Shown here: positions 11,801 through 23,340 of the stretch, in pieces | Layout of the letters: every line of letters starts with the position of its first letter | Position numbering within the stretch: the first letter of the stretch is position 1 | Assembly: GCF_011075055.1 (NCBI RefSeq) | Contig: NC_058156.1 | Location: forward strand, 5,952,001 to 6,016,000 | Length of the DNA: 64,000 nt | Direction: 5' to 3' | Origin: Mangifera indica | Taxonomy: Eukaryota > Streptophyta > Magnoliopsida > Sapindales > Anacardiaceae | Made by a program: the position numbers and the translations under genes | Notes under the pieces: generated by a model | Told to the model about the DNA's origin: nothing | Database searches by the model: none | Seen by the model: the letters and a program-made list of their open reading frames with translations, nothing else

Positions 11801-12097
11801 GTATAGTTGAAGAGTTTCATATCTAGGCTTAGGATTGTGGATTCTATTTCTAAGTCGTTAAAAATTTATTATGACAATTCAGCTGCTGTTTTCTTGGCTA
11901 AAAATAATAAAAGTAGTAGTCGAAGTAAACATATCGACATTAAGTATTTAGCCATTAAGAAACGTGTAAAAGAAAATAAAGTGGTCATTGAACACGTTAG
12001 CATTGAATTGATGATTGCCGATCCTTTGACAAAAGGCATGCCACCAAAAAGTTTTAAGGATCATGTAGAGCGAATGAGAGTTAGTCTCATGTTGTAA
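8873..12097 (+). pseudogene. pol: Copia pol: protease, integrase, reverse transcriptase, RNase H, broken
   Basis: One frame holds all domains. The protease has the DSG active site in [10 protein letters not shown] (near 8880). Integrase has the HHCC finger (WHRRLGH ... CVDC, near 9308-9417) and the catalytic D, D, E: HTD, SDRGGEY, and [11 protein letters not shown]. Reverse transcriptase has YVDDILLA (11116-11139). RNase H has GYSDSDFVG and TMEAEF, then RSKHIDIKY and DPLTKGM near the end. Three in-frame stops break it: TAG 10673, TGA 11309 and TAG 11804. Each lies where one transition from a normal codon (Trp, Arg, Trp) would produce it. The final stop is at 12095-12097. Catalytic residues seen are all present. 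Confidence 0.96.
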
Positions 12098-12385
12098 TAG
12101 TGATGGGAGTTAGTTCCATCATGTGATTTGATGTATATACATTTTCTATAATAAAATTATTCAGTTTTTCAATTGATTAAGTTTTCTCATTTTATGTGCA
12201 CATTTTGGTTGAGAAAATAATCAAATTTGGACCTAGAATAAACATAAGGTTTATTCATTAAGATATAGAGGAATGAATACATCGTGATACATGGAAGATA
12301 ATACTCGTTCTTAGAGGACTTATCGCCATGATTCGTGTATTTTATTTCTTTACTTCAGTATGTGGATTGATGGGTTACAGACCAA

Positions 12386-12394
12386 GTGGGAGAA
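12386..12394 (+). promoter_or_regulatory. Polypurine tract of the young copia element
   Basis: GTGGGAGAA lies immediately before the 3' LTR start TGTTAG, the usual plus-strand primer position. The 12098-12385 stretch between pol and this tract has no open frame of note. Confidence 0.9.
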
Positions 12395-12835
12395 TGTTAG
12401 TTTTTCTTTCTTCATGGCTTCATGCATGGTAACTGCTTTCTTCATGGCTTCATGCATGGTAACTGCAGCAGTTACTTCTTCATGGGATAATGGTAACTGC
12501 TTCATGCAGTTATTTCTTCATGGTGTAATGGTCTGTAACTCCCATGCATAACTCCACAAGTTACGTAGCATTCTTGATGGTAGAATGCTTCTTAAGGCTA
12601 TAAATAGGGTCCCTGGGTGAGCTTTTTTAACACTGAAAACATACACCATTCTATGAGAAAAAGAGATCACCTGGAAGACGAAAGTTTACAACAATTTCCA
12701 GAGGATTATTCTGCATCAAATCGTCAAGCAATGGCTGGAGGTTAGTGTTTAATATTCCGCAATTTAATTTTGGTTTCTATCTTGCATACTCAGTATATAT
12801 ATGCTTAGATAGAGACCATATACATGATTCTAACA
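12395..12835 (+). repeat. 3' LTR of the young copia element
   Basis: It is 441 bp and identical to the 5' LTR except at four transition sites. It repeats the TATA box, the ATG leader (from 12653) and the splice donor after ATGGCTGGAG (12731-12740). Transcripts starting here could therefore add an LTR exon to downstream sequence. Confidence 0.97.
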
Positions 12836-13824
12836 ATGGTATCACTACGATTTTTGTCAGATTTTGGAAGAAAGAAAAAACTATAGTTTTATAATTAGTT
12901 TACATGAAAATTCGGATTTAATGATTGGTAATTTATGGAATCATTCACAGAGTGGTTAAAAAGTAATTAAAAATTGTTATTGCTTTTGTTTGTCGACTGA
13001 GCGGTATAAGTGACTGTAATTATTGAATTTGTTGATCATGATTCAACATCACGATGATTTAATTGGTTTGATTGTATATAGCTAGGCTGATTTATAATTG
13101 TTGAAAAGTAAATGATTTGATGTTGAATTGGTTTGATGAATTCAATTGTACTGCTAAGGGTTTATTTGATGGAACAATTTGTGGGTTATATAGATTTATA
13201 TTTTCTTTGTCTGTTTGTTTGTTTTTTAGGGTTAAAGTTTATGCTATACCTATATCTCTCTTAATTATAAAATAAGCCAATTAAATCATAATTTTTTGAT
13301 TGGCCCTTTGGTTTGACTATTTTAGAGTTTTTGAGTCAAGATATGATGGCTATTCAATTGGGTCATTCAAATTGGTTTTTTGTATCTGACCCATACAGAT
13401 TTGGCATAGCTTTGATCTACTAGACTCTATTCATATTAGACCCAAATCTATAGAGAATAAAATTATTTATTATTTTATTATACGTACACATAAACTTCTT
13501 TATTTTGTAATTTTTATTTCATTTTTCAGTATAAATTGAAATAATATATTGTTTAAATAGCCTTTATTATATACATTTATTTTGATTTTTGTGAATGTAA
13601 AATAAAAAATTGCATAATTTATATCTAAAACTATTCAAATAATAATGAACACAAAGGTTGTTTTTTTTCATAGAGTTTAGGTATATGAGGTAATACATAT
13701 TATTATTAATGCATTGCATGAGTAATTATGAGTTTTCTTTTGTTTTGCATATCTTTATTTACTGTTTTGAATCATTACTGTCACTAACTTTGTAAAATGG
13801 AAAGAACATATTATCATTGTACTT
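12836..13824 (+). pseudogene. Leader and gag start of the old copia element
   Basis: Immediately after the target duplication the sequence reads ATGGTATCACTACG, a decayed primer site that joins to the old LTR end at 6448. The following 900 bp is AT-rich leader without open frames. Near 13784-13824 the bases translate as T-N-F-V-K-W-K-E-H, the start of copia gag (compare W-K-E-R in the young element). The LINE at 13825 then interrupts. Gag resumes at 14696. Confidence 0.55.
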
Positions 13825-14695
13825 TCTTTTCTTTTTTTTAACGAGTAAATGTGTATAAAACAGAACAAGGGGACACTTAAGTGAAGAACTGAAGCCAACC
13901 TAAGCTCGACCAAACCTAAGGCAGGCCAGCAAAAAAACTACAACAGACAAGCCAAGAACAAGCAAGCCATTCCAAGAAGTAAGAGAGCTTCCCATAACCC
14001 CGGCAAAACATAAGCAGCAGAAACAAAACAAGATGCCTCCAGGAAACGCACACCAGCCAGAAACACAAAGGAGCAAAGGGCTTCAGCAGAGAGACTGCCA
14101 ATCAAGCAGTAGCGAAGCACCAGCAACAGGATAGCCAGAGAGCAGAGTAAAAACAAAGAGAAGCTCAAATACAAAGCAGGGAGATGCAGCAGAAGATGCG
14201 CTGGAAAACTCCATCAAACCAGAAGAAGAAACCATGCCGAAAACACCAAACTGACGAGCATAGAGCAGGATCTAGCAGCTGACCTCTGGAAGATGCACAC
14301 TGGAAGCAAGCAGCTGGACAAGGAAACAAAAACTGGACCAGGGCGATAGAAAGCAGGCAAGGCAAGAAACTGTGGAGAAGCTTGGCAGCAACACAGGCCG
14401 AACAACACTAGAAAGAGAGCAACAGGAAAATGCAGCAAGCAACAAAATGAAGCACAGGACTAGAAACAGCTGGAGGCTGGACTTTAGGAAAAAACCGCTG
14501 CCACAAAATGGGCAGAAAGAGACCACCAGGCGCAGATGCAGCGACGGAGAAAAGTTGCTAGCACAGAAAGACCATCCATGGGGTAAGGAGAGCCAGCGCA
14601 GACTTGCAACAAGGGACCAACCTGAGCAGGAAGAAGAACACAAAAAAACTGTAGGAGCAAAACCAGCCCACAGCACCAAACACGAACAAAAACCG
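13825..14695 (-). mobile_element. 5'-truncated LINE (L1-type) 3' end
   Basis: The plus strand here is strikingly poor in T and rich in A, G and C, unlike its surroundings. On the minus strand it ends TTTACTCGTTAAAAAAAA, a poly(A)-like tail at 13832-13839. It is flanked by near-duplicates of the old gag sequence (TTATCATTGTACTT at 13811-13824, TTATCGTACTT at 14696-14706), as a LINE target duplication would be. Minus-strand open frames are rich in Cys, Leu, Phe, Trp and Ser and match nothing I can name. They probably represent the tail of ORF2 or the 3' UTR. The class is inferred from tail plus duplication. Confidence 0.6.
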
Positions 14696-16200
14696 TTATC
14701 GTACTTGGGTGTATGGATCTAGACTATGCAATTTGGGTTGAGCAACCTCCCATTCTTACTAAAGATAGTACAACTGAACAAAAAAAAAACTTTATGAAAA
14801 ATGGGAGTGTTCAAACCACGTAAGTCTTAACATAATGAAACACTTTATTCATGTTTCCATTAGAGGATCAATGCTTGAAGAAGTAATTGCATTGTAGAGC
14901 AGTTCATTGGATCAAAAAAGGTAGAAACAAATACGCTTCTTAGCAAGCTTGTTTCAATGCAGTACGAAAGCAAAAGGAATGTAAGAGAGTACATTATATA
15001 AATATCTAATCTTGTGACTAAACTAAGGGCGCTAAAGCTATATTTGTGTGATGACATTCATGTGCACCTACTCTTCATCTCTCTACTTGTACAATTCAAC
15101 CATTTTAAAATTAGCTATAATACTCCAAAGGAAAAACGGAGTCTAAATGAGCTTATTGCTCAATGTGTGCAAGAGAAAGAGAAGATTGAAAGTGCTTATT
15201 TAGCAACCTCTTCTCATGTAAATACACATGAAAAGAAAAGAAAAATAGATAATAAATTAGGTAATGGAGTTGGAATGCTAGGACTTCATAACCGAAGGTG
15301 CAACAGAAACTTGATAAAGGTATCAATTGTTTCTTTTCCAAGAAAGTTGGTCATATAAAGAAGGATTGTTCCAAGTATGATAAATGGCCCACCAAAAAAA
15401 ACGTAAACTTCTCAACTTTGTTTTTTTGAAGTTAATTTAGCTATTATACCAATGCACGCTTGATAGATAGGTACAGGTGTAACTGCTCACATAAGTGTTA
15501 CTATGTAAGATTGTCTAAGGAGTCAAATGCCAAATAATACTAAAAGATTTATCTATGTGGGAAATGGCAACAAAGCTCTTGTGGAGGCAATTGGATTATA
15601 TAGGTTATATTTAGAATTTTGTTGATATATGAAGTTAGATGAGACTTATTATGTATCGCCAATTGGAGGGAATTTAATTTCTATTTCTTGTTTGGACATA
15701 TTAGGTTCCTTTTATTCTTTTAGGAATGGCAAATTTAATCTTTTTCAATATTCAGATATTGTCAATACAGGTAGTTTGATTAATAATCTATATAAACTTA
15801 ATTTGCATGTCTTACATATGAATGAAACCTTGCATGTAAGTGATTAGGGTATAAAACACAAAGTGATTAATGAAAATTCTTTCATGTTATGGCATAAGCA
15901 TTTTGGAACATATATTAAAACAAAGAATTGTAGGGCTTGTGTAAGAATAAATTCTTAATTCCATTTCTTTTTCAGATTTTGGTACATGCATTAAATGCAT
16001 TAAGGGAAAACCTACAAACATGAAAAAATTAGGTGCATATAAGAGTTTAAATTTCCCGGAAGTAATACATAGTAATGTGTATGGGTCATTCCTTATGACA
16101 TCTTGGAATGGTTAATAGTATTTCATTATTTGTATAGATGTTTATTCTCGTTATGGGTGTTTGTACTTCATAAATAAAAAGTCAAAATCATTAACATAAG
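14696..16200 (+). pseudogene. Old copia element: gag, zinc knuckle, protease region, integrase start
   Basis: Fragments in shifting frames match the young element. Near 14703 LGCMDLDYAI occurs, and near 15105-15150 a stretch (ISYNTPKEKRSLNELI) parallels its gag C-terminus. The zinc knuckle near 15328-15372 has lost its second Cys (CFFSKKVGHIKKDC). The protease-integrase spacer (GGNLISISCLD) is at 15629-15847, and the integrase finger half C-IKCIKGKPTN is near 15985. D-VYSRYGCLYF near 16138 belongs to the integrase core. Many stops and frameshifts show great age. Confidence 0.8.
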
Positions 16201-16745
16201 AATTCCTATTTGCTACTTAACATAGGTGTAAACAATCCAATGCATAGGGATTATCACCTATTGTTGCTACTTAATACATGGTACTCAGTTACTTTAGTAA
16301 TTTGTCATTTATTACTTGCATTACCTTGTTTAGTTTATTATTAATAAAATATTACAATAGTATTCTATTACTAATGATGATATAGCAGGTAATATAAGTG
16401 ATAATCCGATTACCACCATCACCATAGATATTAAAATATTACTAAAGTAATTTTAATTGTATTATAATTATATTTTTATTTATTAATTTTTAAGATAAAA
16501 ATAACCTCATTTTCAATTAATAGAACAATTAATATAAAAAAATATTTTAGAATAATTATACCCTAGAACATTTAAGTAAAATAATATACTAGTATTTTTT
16601 TATTATCCTAAGCAAACACAATAATTATTTATGTCTACCACATTTTATCAAACATAGTGATAATTTATATCTAATAATCTTCTAAATAATCTATTTTCAA
16701 AGTAATCTTTCAATTTTAGTGATAAAACATTACCCAAACCAAACG
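16200..16745. mobile_element. AT-rich MITE-like insertion inside the old copia pol
   Basis: Copia similarity stops near 16200 in the integrase and restarts near 16746 at the spacer before reverse transcriptase. Part of this gap may be a deletion. On the minus strand the right end reads GGACGTTTGGTTTGGGTAAT, a style of end common in plant MITEs. A clear inverted copy at the left end and a target duplication were not found. There is no coding potential. Confidence 0.35.
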
Positions 16746-17184
16746 TCCTCTTAGGGTATTCCTAAAGAGGAACATGTTTCTAGTCGTGTGGAGGAATCAT
16801 AATAACCTTAACAAGATGTTCCATTGTGTAGATCCACTAGGGAGAGGAGATAAGCAATTTCAAATGATTATGTTGTTTATCTCCTAGAGCATGAGTTTGA
16901 TATAAGATTAGAAGATGATCCAATATCTTTTAGTCAAGACGAAAAAAGTGCTAATGCCCAAAAATGGATAGATGTCATGAAAGATGAGATAAAATCAATG
17001 AAAGATAATGACGTGTCCGATTTTTCAAATTTCTCGAAGGAGTGAAATTAGTTGGTTACAAATAGGTTTTCAAAATCAAGTGAGATTTAAAAGGCAATGT
17101 TGAAATATGCAAAACACATCTTACCACAAAATGTTTTACTCAAAAGGAAGACATTGACTATAAAAAGACTTTCTCTCTAGTTTT
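16746..17184 (+). pseudogene. Old copia element: start of the reverse transcriptase region
   Basis: The bases translate in patches as DDPISFSQ, W-IDVMKDEIKSMKDN, GYK, then ER-type and EDIDYKKTFS-like motifs, matching 10520-10790 of the young element. It is cut at 17184 by the gypsy LTR start and resumes at 45918. The base run GTTTT at 17180-17184 pairs with GTTTA at 45918-45922 as target duplication. Confidence 0.8.
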
Positions 17185-19459
17185 TGTAACACCCATAGGT
17201 AAGCTTAAGGGCATTCTAGTCTTTTTTTCTTGCTTTTAATTGAGCTAATTAATGTTTTTCAAAGTGCTACAGGTTTGTCTATAGGGTATACACTTTTGTG
17301 TATCGTTAGCAAGTTTGAATTTCTCAGATAAGATTAGAATTGCGACAAGATCGAGTATTGTCTTAGTTGTATGACATGACACATGCCTGTGTAAAGTCCA
17401 TACATATCTGTGTGTCGCGTCAATGAGGCAAAAATAAAAGCTTGTTTAACCTATTTTTTTTATTATTGCTTCTATCACCTAACTACATTACAACTAGAAC
17501 AAAGAGAGAATAGAGTTTTGGTCACTAGAGAGGAGCTCGGAGCATTGGAAAAACCATAAGCCATGCCAATGTTTTACTTAATCATCAAAAGTCAAGTAAG
17601 TTGACCTTTTGGCTTGATATCTAATGAGAAAATATTGTTGATCATTTGTTGCATAACTATGATTATTTAGGATATTTCAGGTGTGTGAAAATATGTTTTA
17701 TACTTGATTATTTAGACTATATGATTGACTATTATGTTGGATTATTTAGATTGTACGATTGGCTATCATAAGTGGCATTATTATTAGGTTATATCCATGA
17801 TGAGCTTTTGTTTGTATATTGATAATGAATGGGCTGGTTATTATGAAAAAGTGAAAGTATGTGTGTGTTGTCATGACTTCAAGGATCATAAAGTATTTTT
17901 GATAAGTCTGTTCTTATGATGAATGAGAAATATTGACTAAACTAATGTATTGGTGTTGTGAATAGTTAGATAGATTAAAACCTGCTTTATAAGAATATTA
18001 ACCATGATATAAGATATTGATTGTGATCATATGTATCCTAGTACTATAAACTATCCTAGGATGTTTACATGTGTTGAAACCCTTGTGTGAAAATGGATGA
18101 CCAAAATTAATCGAAAAAGCATAGAAAAATGGTAGTCATAGTGATCTCCAAATCGTGATACAAGATCGTGTATGGCCTCATACACGTTTATGTCTCCTTA
18201 GTTTAAAGTAGGAAATTTCATAATTTTGCACACTCATTCGGAGGAAAGGCACACACGGTCATGTGTGACTTTCCAAAAGTAGATGTTATGCTAAAAAAAG
18301 AGGCATATAAGGGTGCACCTTAGGCACGCACCTGTTTAGTGAAAATACTATTTTACCTTTAGTTAAAACATGAAAAGGGAGAGCAAGAAGAAAAAGTAAA
18401 GAATAAGAGACTCTAGTAAAAAGGACAAGATAGTAATAGTTAGAAAGAGTACTCGACTATGTGGAAGATGGCATATTACCCCAACCACGTTGGATCCGAG
18501 TCAAAAATAAAAAAATTAAGGAAAATGATTTATATCTAATTAGCCATTAGCTATATGTAAGAGTGGCAAGATACATGAAAGCAATAGGGTCAGATACCTA
18601 TGAGATGCATCATGCACTCAATGTCAAGACACATGACCACTCAGTTCAGTTCAGGTGTGCATGTTAAGGTATTATGGCTTTTTAGTTCTTCCTCACATAG
18701 TCAGCAAGATGCATTATATATATACCATGGTAAAGGCTATCCTAGAATGGTTTAGACTATTTTTTCAATTAGCTTATGTGATAAAGGAAGCGACTGCTAT
18801 CAGATTTTCCCATTTGACCAAGGTATCCTAATTAGCTAGCCTAATAGACTGTATGACATACGTGCAAGACATGACAGATAGTGATATGTAAGGTATCTTA
18901 TGTTTTTACTAGGGCATCAAATATGCTAATTTTAGCTTAGGCCTTGGTAATCTTTATGAATAGCCCATGTTAGGGCACGAGGGTTATAAGTTGTGACCAT
19001 ATCTAAATTCAAAAATGGAACACTAGGTTTATCAGTTTATATGTGTATTCAGGGTGTTAAGATGTCACTGGCTTACTGAGTGTTTTCACTCACATGTTTG
19101 TTTTTACTATTTTGCATGTATAGGTGAGTAGAGGGGCATGTGAAGAAGCTAATGGTCCAGCTGAGCAGTTGTATAAGGGTGAAAGGCAAAAACATCATTT
19201 CTAGATTTTTCCTTGTTTTGTAATTGTGTTTTAGTTATGCACATTATAAATTTTTAGTCATTTCTTTTCAGACACGTTACTTGTAATAATGTAAGTATTT
19301 ATTCTAAATTAAGGTATTTATTTAGATTTCACCTTTTTGCATGCTTAAGTATTTATCATTATGCATTAAATTACAAGGCTTTGAATAAAGTAGTCCAGTC
19401 GTGCACATCTCTTCAGGTCTTATTCTAAATAAGGATATGTATCTAGGAGGGGTGTTACA
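17185..19459 (+). repeat. 5' LTR of the plus-strand gypsy element
   Basis: It begins TGTAACACCC and ends GGGGTGTTACA, followed by a primer-like site. It aligns along its length with 43664-45917; for example GAGTCCATACATAT, GTGTGTCGCG and GCATCAAATATG occur in both in the same order. Pairs of short inverted words of ACACGNNCGTGT type recur through it. Confidence 0.88.
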
Positions 19460-19463
19460 TTTA

Positions 19464-19475
19464 TGATATCAAAGC
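19464..19475 (+). promoter_or_regulatory. Degenerate tRNA-Met primer site of the plus-strand gypsy element
   Basis: TGATATCAAAGC differs at two positions from TGGTATCAGAGC and lies four bases after the LTR end. Confidence 0.7.
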
Positions 19476-19899
19476 ATAATCTTGGTACCCAAAAAGGTGT
19501 TAAGTTTTGGCTGTGTCTAAAACTACATAATAAAGTTAAAGAAAGCAATCCTTCATGTAGTGTTGACCACCCTTACATGTTTACCGCTATAAATATAATA
19601 AACCTACATTCAATTAAAGTATTATGTGTGCCTGAATCATGATCATATTTTAGGATAAAGAGATATAACAGGTTAATCAGGGATGCCCTAAAGGCCCCCA
19701 ATCAAGAGAAAAGCCAAGCTAAGGCTTAAGGACAAGCATACAATGTGTCAGTTACATTATCAGTAGATAGTAAAGCTATATGATAGATAGTTAAAGATAT
19801 TTTTAGGTATAACTGAAAGGCATCTCAGAATGTTCGACACTAAGTTCATGTCTTACCGATGTTAAAGTAGCCTCTAATTATGGAAATATCACCCCAATA

Positions 19900-20866
19900 A
19901 GATAGATTGGGCATGAAGCTAACCAGAGTAGAGATTGTGGGTAGTAGCAAATATCAGGCTCACCTTAATTATAATCTAGTAGGTAGACACCAACTTTCTA
20001 ATTTTAAAAGTAGTATAGTTTCAGATGGGTTACTAGTCGAAGAATGGCTAAAAGTAGTAAAAGACGTTTATGAGATTTTAGATCATGATAGATGTAAATG
20101 AGATTTAGTATGTTAGATTCTTGCTAAAAGATGATACAAACGTATGGTGGCGGATGCAATGAGGGACACGTCAAATGTTGAAGATGACTTAGGTTAATTT
20201 AATATGGGTTTTTGAGAGAAAGTACTTATATGCAAACATTCTTTATATGAAGGCCCAAAAGTTCCTTCATTCAAGACAGAGCAATATGATAGTAAGAGAG
20301 TTCTCTACCAAGCTAAAATTTTTAGCCAAGTATGCTTTTGGGTTGGCTTGTTTAGATTGACGTAAGTTGGAGGATTTCCTCAAAAAACTGAGGTTAGAAA
20401 TCACTAAGAATGTTATGATAAGATATAATCTTCCCAAATCTTTATTAGAAGCTGTGGGCAGAGCTTTAACGTTTGAGGCCATGAAACAAGGAATAGCCAA
20501 AGAGAAGGGGTTACCAAACCCTCCAATGTCAGTAGCCCATCCTAGAGATGAGATCATATAAGTTCAAATGACAGCTAAGATAAAGGCAATAAAGACTCTA
20601 AAGGCAAAAGGTCATACTAGCCTAAAAATAAGAAAAACTTAATGGGTAAGAAATAAAGGAAAGAGGATTAACTAAGGTATGATGATCATTTTACTTGTCA
20701 TAGATGCAAGTGAAAACATGTCAGAGAGTATCTTTCTAATCAAAAGGTAATTTATAAGTGCAAGTAGCTTGGCCACTTTGCCAGACAATGTATAGCCCCA
20801 GTAGCATTAACCTCATTAGAGTAGATAGTTTGGAAAGGACAGGCTCGAGTGCATACAACCATTTAG
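19900..20866 (+). pseudogene. Gypsy gag remnant with zinc knuckle
   Basis: Readable patches include VEEWLKVVKDVYEIL (near 20032), then the retrotransposon gag core with VREFSTKLKFLAKYAFGLA in a shifted frame (near 20290-20350), and NLPKSLLEAV (near 20430). A zinc knuckle follows near 20755-20795 (YKCK, stop, LGHFARQC). Frames change several times and stops are frequent. The minus-strand tandem interrupts it at 20867. The stretch 19476-19899 is an untranslated leader without recognisable content. Confidence 0.75.
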
Positions 20867-22650
20867 TGTAATAGCCCTTTTCAGATATATATCCCTATCT
20901 AGAATATGACTTGAAAAGATATGCACAATTAGACTACTTAATTTAAAACTTTGTAATTTAATGTATGATTATAAATTCTAAGGTATGTAAAAAGGTGTGA
21001 TAAGAAGATACTGAAATGCCTCATTTATTAATATTCATAGATAAAGGTGTCTGAAACTAAATTGAAATAACATTGGTGCATAAATAATTATAAAATCATA
21101 ATTAAACATTTGAAAACATCAATATCGATGAATCTAAATAAAATAACTAATACACTTTTCACCTTTATGTATTTGCTTACTTGGCCGTTAGATTCCCTGT
21201 TATTCACCTCTACCTATAAAATAACAAAAAAGAACTCATGAGTGAAAACACTCAATAAGTCAATGACCTTACGACACCATGAATACTCATAAAATTGATA
21301 AACATGGCGTCCTAATTACGAATCTAAGTGTGGTCATAACTTGACACTCTCATGCTCTAACATAGGCTATCTACAAAGGTTACAAAGACATAAGTTGAAA
21401 TAGATTCATTTGATGTCCTAGTAATAACATAAGACATCTTATATATCACTATTTGTTGTGCCTTATACACATGTCATACGACCTATTGGGCTAGCTATCT
21501 GGGATATCTTGGTCATATGAGAAATAATCCGGTAGTAGTCCCTTCCTTTATCACATAAGCTAATGAAAACTGTTGTCTAAACTATCTTAGGATGACCTTT
21601 ACTATGGGTACATATGTGATGCATTGTGCTAACCATATAAAGAAATATTTGAAAAGCCATAATCCCTACTATGCATACCTATAAAAATTGAGTGGCTATC
21701 TGTCGTGATATCGAGTGCATAATATATCTCATGGGTATCCAACCTTATTATTTTCATGTATCATGCCACTTATGCACATAGTTTATGGTTATCTAGATGT
21801 GAACCACTTTCCTTAACTTTTTTTTATTTTTGACCCATATATGACTCAATCAGGGCTTTGTGTTATCTTCCACAAAGTTGGGTTCTTTTTCTAGTTCTAT
21901 CTAGCTTATCTTTCTTATTAAAATCTCTTATTTTTTCCTCTTTCTTCTTTTTCCCCTTCCTTGCATTTGAACTAAGGGTAAAATTGTCTTTTAACTAGAT
22001 ACACAAGTGTGTGCCTAAGTTGCACCCCCGTGTGCCTCTTTTTAAGTGCGACATCCTTTTTGGAAAGTCACACATAGACATGTGTCCCATACTACACAAT
22101 TGTAATACTCTCAGGTATGTTTTAGAGGCATTTATGTCTTTTGACCATGTTTTGAGATATTTCCAATTTTAAATATATATATATATGTATATATAAAGAA
22201 TTACAAAAAAGATAAAGATAAAGAGATAAATATGCATATAAAGAAAGAAAAGACAAAAAAAAGAAACTTCAAGCCTTTTTCCATCATCTTTTCCCGTCTA
22301 TTCCAACAGCTAGCCTTCTTTATGTTGTTTTCTTTTGTTTTGTGAAGAAAAACAAAGGAATTGAAAGGGTTTTGGAAGATAAAATAAGAAGATAAAAAAA
22401 GGAAGAACTTTGGAAGCCTTTGTGGTTTTGGTGATAAAGGAAGCAAGACCAGAAGGAGGGAGCCAACTTGCAAAGATTGACTTGAAACAAGGTAAGGGGT
22501 GTTATCCTTAGTATGTTTCATATTTTATGCTTTTGGTTCCTTGGTTCTACGTTATAAATGATGATTTTGAAGTTGAGAAATGTTGTTTTGCCATTTGGAG
22601 TATCCATGTGTGTTAATTTGTTCATGGCAGAGAGTTGGGTGATATTTACT

Positions 22651-23220
22651 GTTTTGCCACTAAATTCGTCCTACGTTTTGACTGCCTTATCAGATGAATC
22701 ATGCGTGCTATTATAGCTTGTTGGAAAGATATTTGAATCCTCTTTTCAAATATATATAGTTTGTACGAATTAGAAATCATTTGGACTGTTAAATTGTATG
22801 AACAAAAGGACTGCCTTACCAAATAAATAGTAAATACAGTTTTTGCTACTGATTTCGTCCCACATTTTGACTGTCTTATCTGATGAATCATGAGTACTAT
22901 TAGCTTGTTGGAAAGCTCTTTGAATCCTTTTTTCAAAGATATATAGCTTGTATGAATTAGAGATTTTTTGTACTGTTAAATGTTATATAAACCAAAAAGA
23001 CTGTTTTACCCAAACAAATAAGAAATACAGGTTTTTGCCACTGAATTCATCCCACGTTTTGACTGCCTTATCGGATAAATCATAAGGGCTATTATAGTTT
23101 GTTGGAATCTCTTTGAATCCTCTTTTCAACGATATATAGCTTGTATGAATTAGAGACCGTTTGGACTGTTAAATTGTATGAACAAAAAGACTACCCTACC
23201 AAATGAACAGTCTCGTGAAC
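22651..23220 (+). repeat. Three tandem copies of a 190-bp unit within the solo LTR
   Basis: The unit begins near GTTTTTGCCACT and contains GTTTTGACTGCCTTATC, GCTTGTTGGAAAG and GACTGTTAAATTGTATG. Copies begin at about 22651, 22841 and 23032. They are diverged by substitutions and small indels but clearly collinear. Confidence 0.85.
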
Positions 23221-23237
23221 AATATTTCATAGTTTTT

Positions 23238-23340
23238 GGAAAGAAAGAAAGAAAGAAAGAAAAAGAGGAGAGAAAGGAAAGGAAAGAAAGGAGAAAAAAA
23301 GAAAAAAAGAAAAAGAAAAGAAAGAAAAACAAGAAAAGGA
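23238..23340 (+). repeat. Polypurine (GAAA/GAAAGG) microsatellite
   Basis: About 100 bases consist only of A and G apart from one C, mostly GAAA, GGAAA and GAAAAA units. Open frames on both strands here are repeat artefacts (Lys/Arg/Glu-rich or Phe/Ser/Leu-rich) and not genes. Confidence 0.9.

Larger units (their letters stand above)
6455..12835 (+). mobile_element. Young, nearly complete Ty1-copia retrotransposon
   Basis: It is bounded by two 441-bp LTRs (6455-6895 and 12395-12835) starting TGTTAG and ending CTAACA. A perfect 5-bp target duplication ATGGT lies at 6450-6454 and 12836-12840. The primer site TGGTATCAGAGC follows the 5' LTR and the tract GTGGGAGAA precedes the 3' LTR. Domain order is gag, zinc knuckle, protease, integrase, reverse transcriptase, RNase H, which is the copia order. 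The LTRs differ at only 4 sites, all transitions, so the insertion is recent compared with everything else here. The coding region carries one frameshift and four stop codons, so this copy cannot make the full polyprotein. Confidence 0.97.

Noticed and set aside
14272..14679. Minus-strand 135-codon Cys/Leu/Trp-rich frame that looks like a membrane protein
   Set aside because: It lies in the T-depleted LINE tail; composition alone gives hydrophobic residues, and there is no start context or domain.
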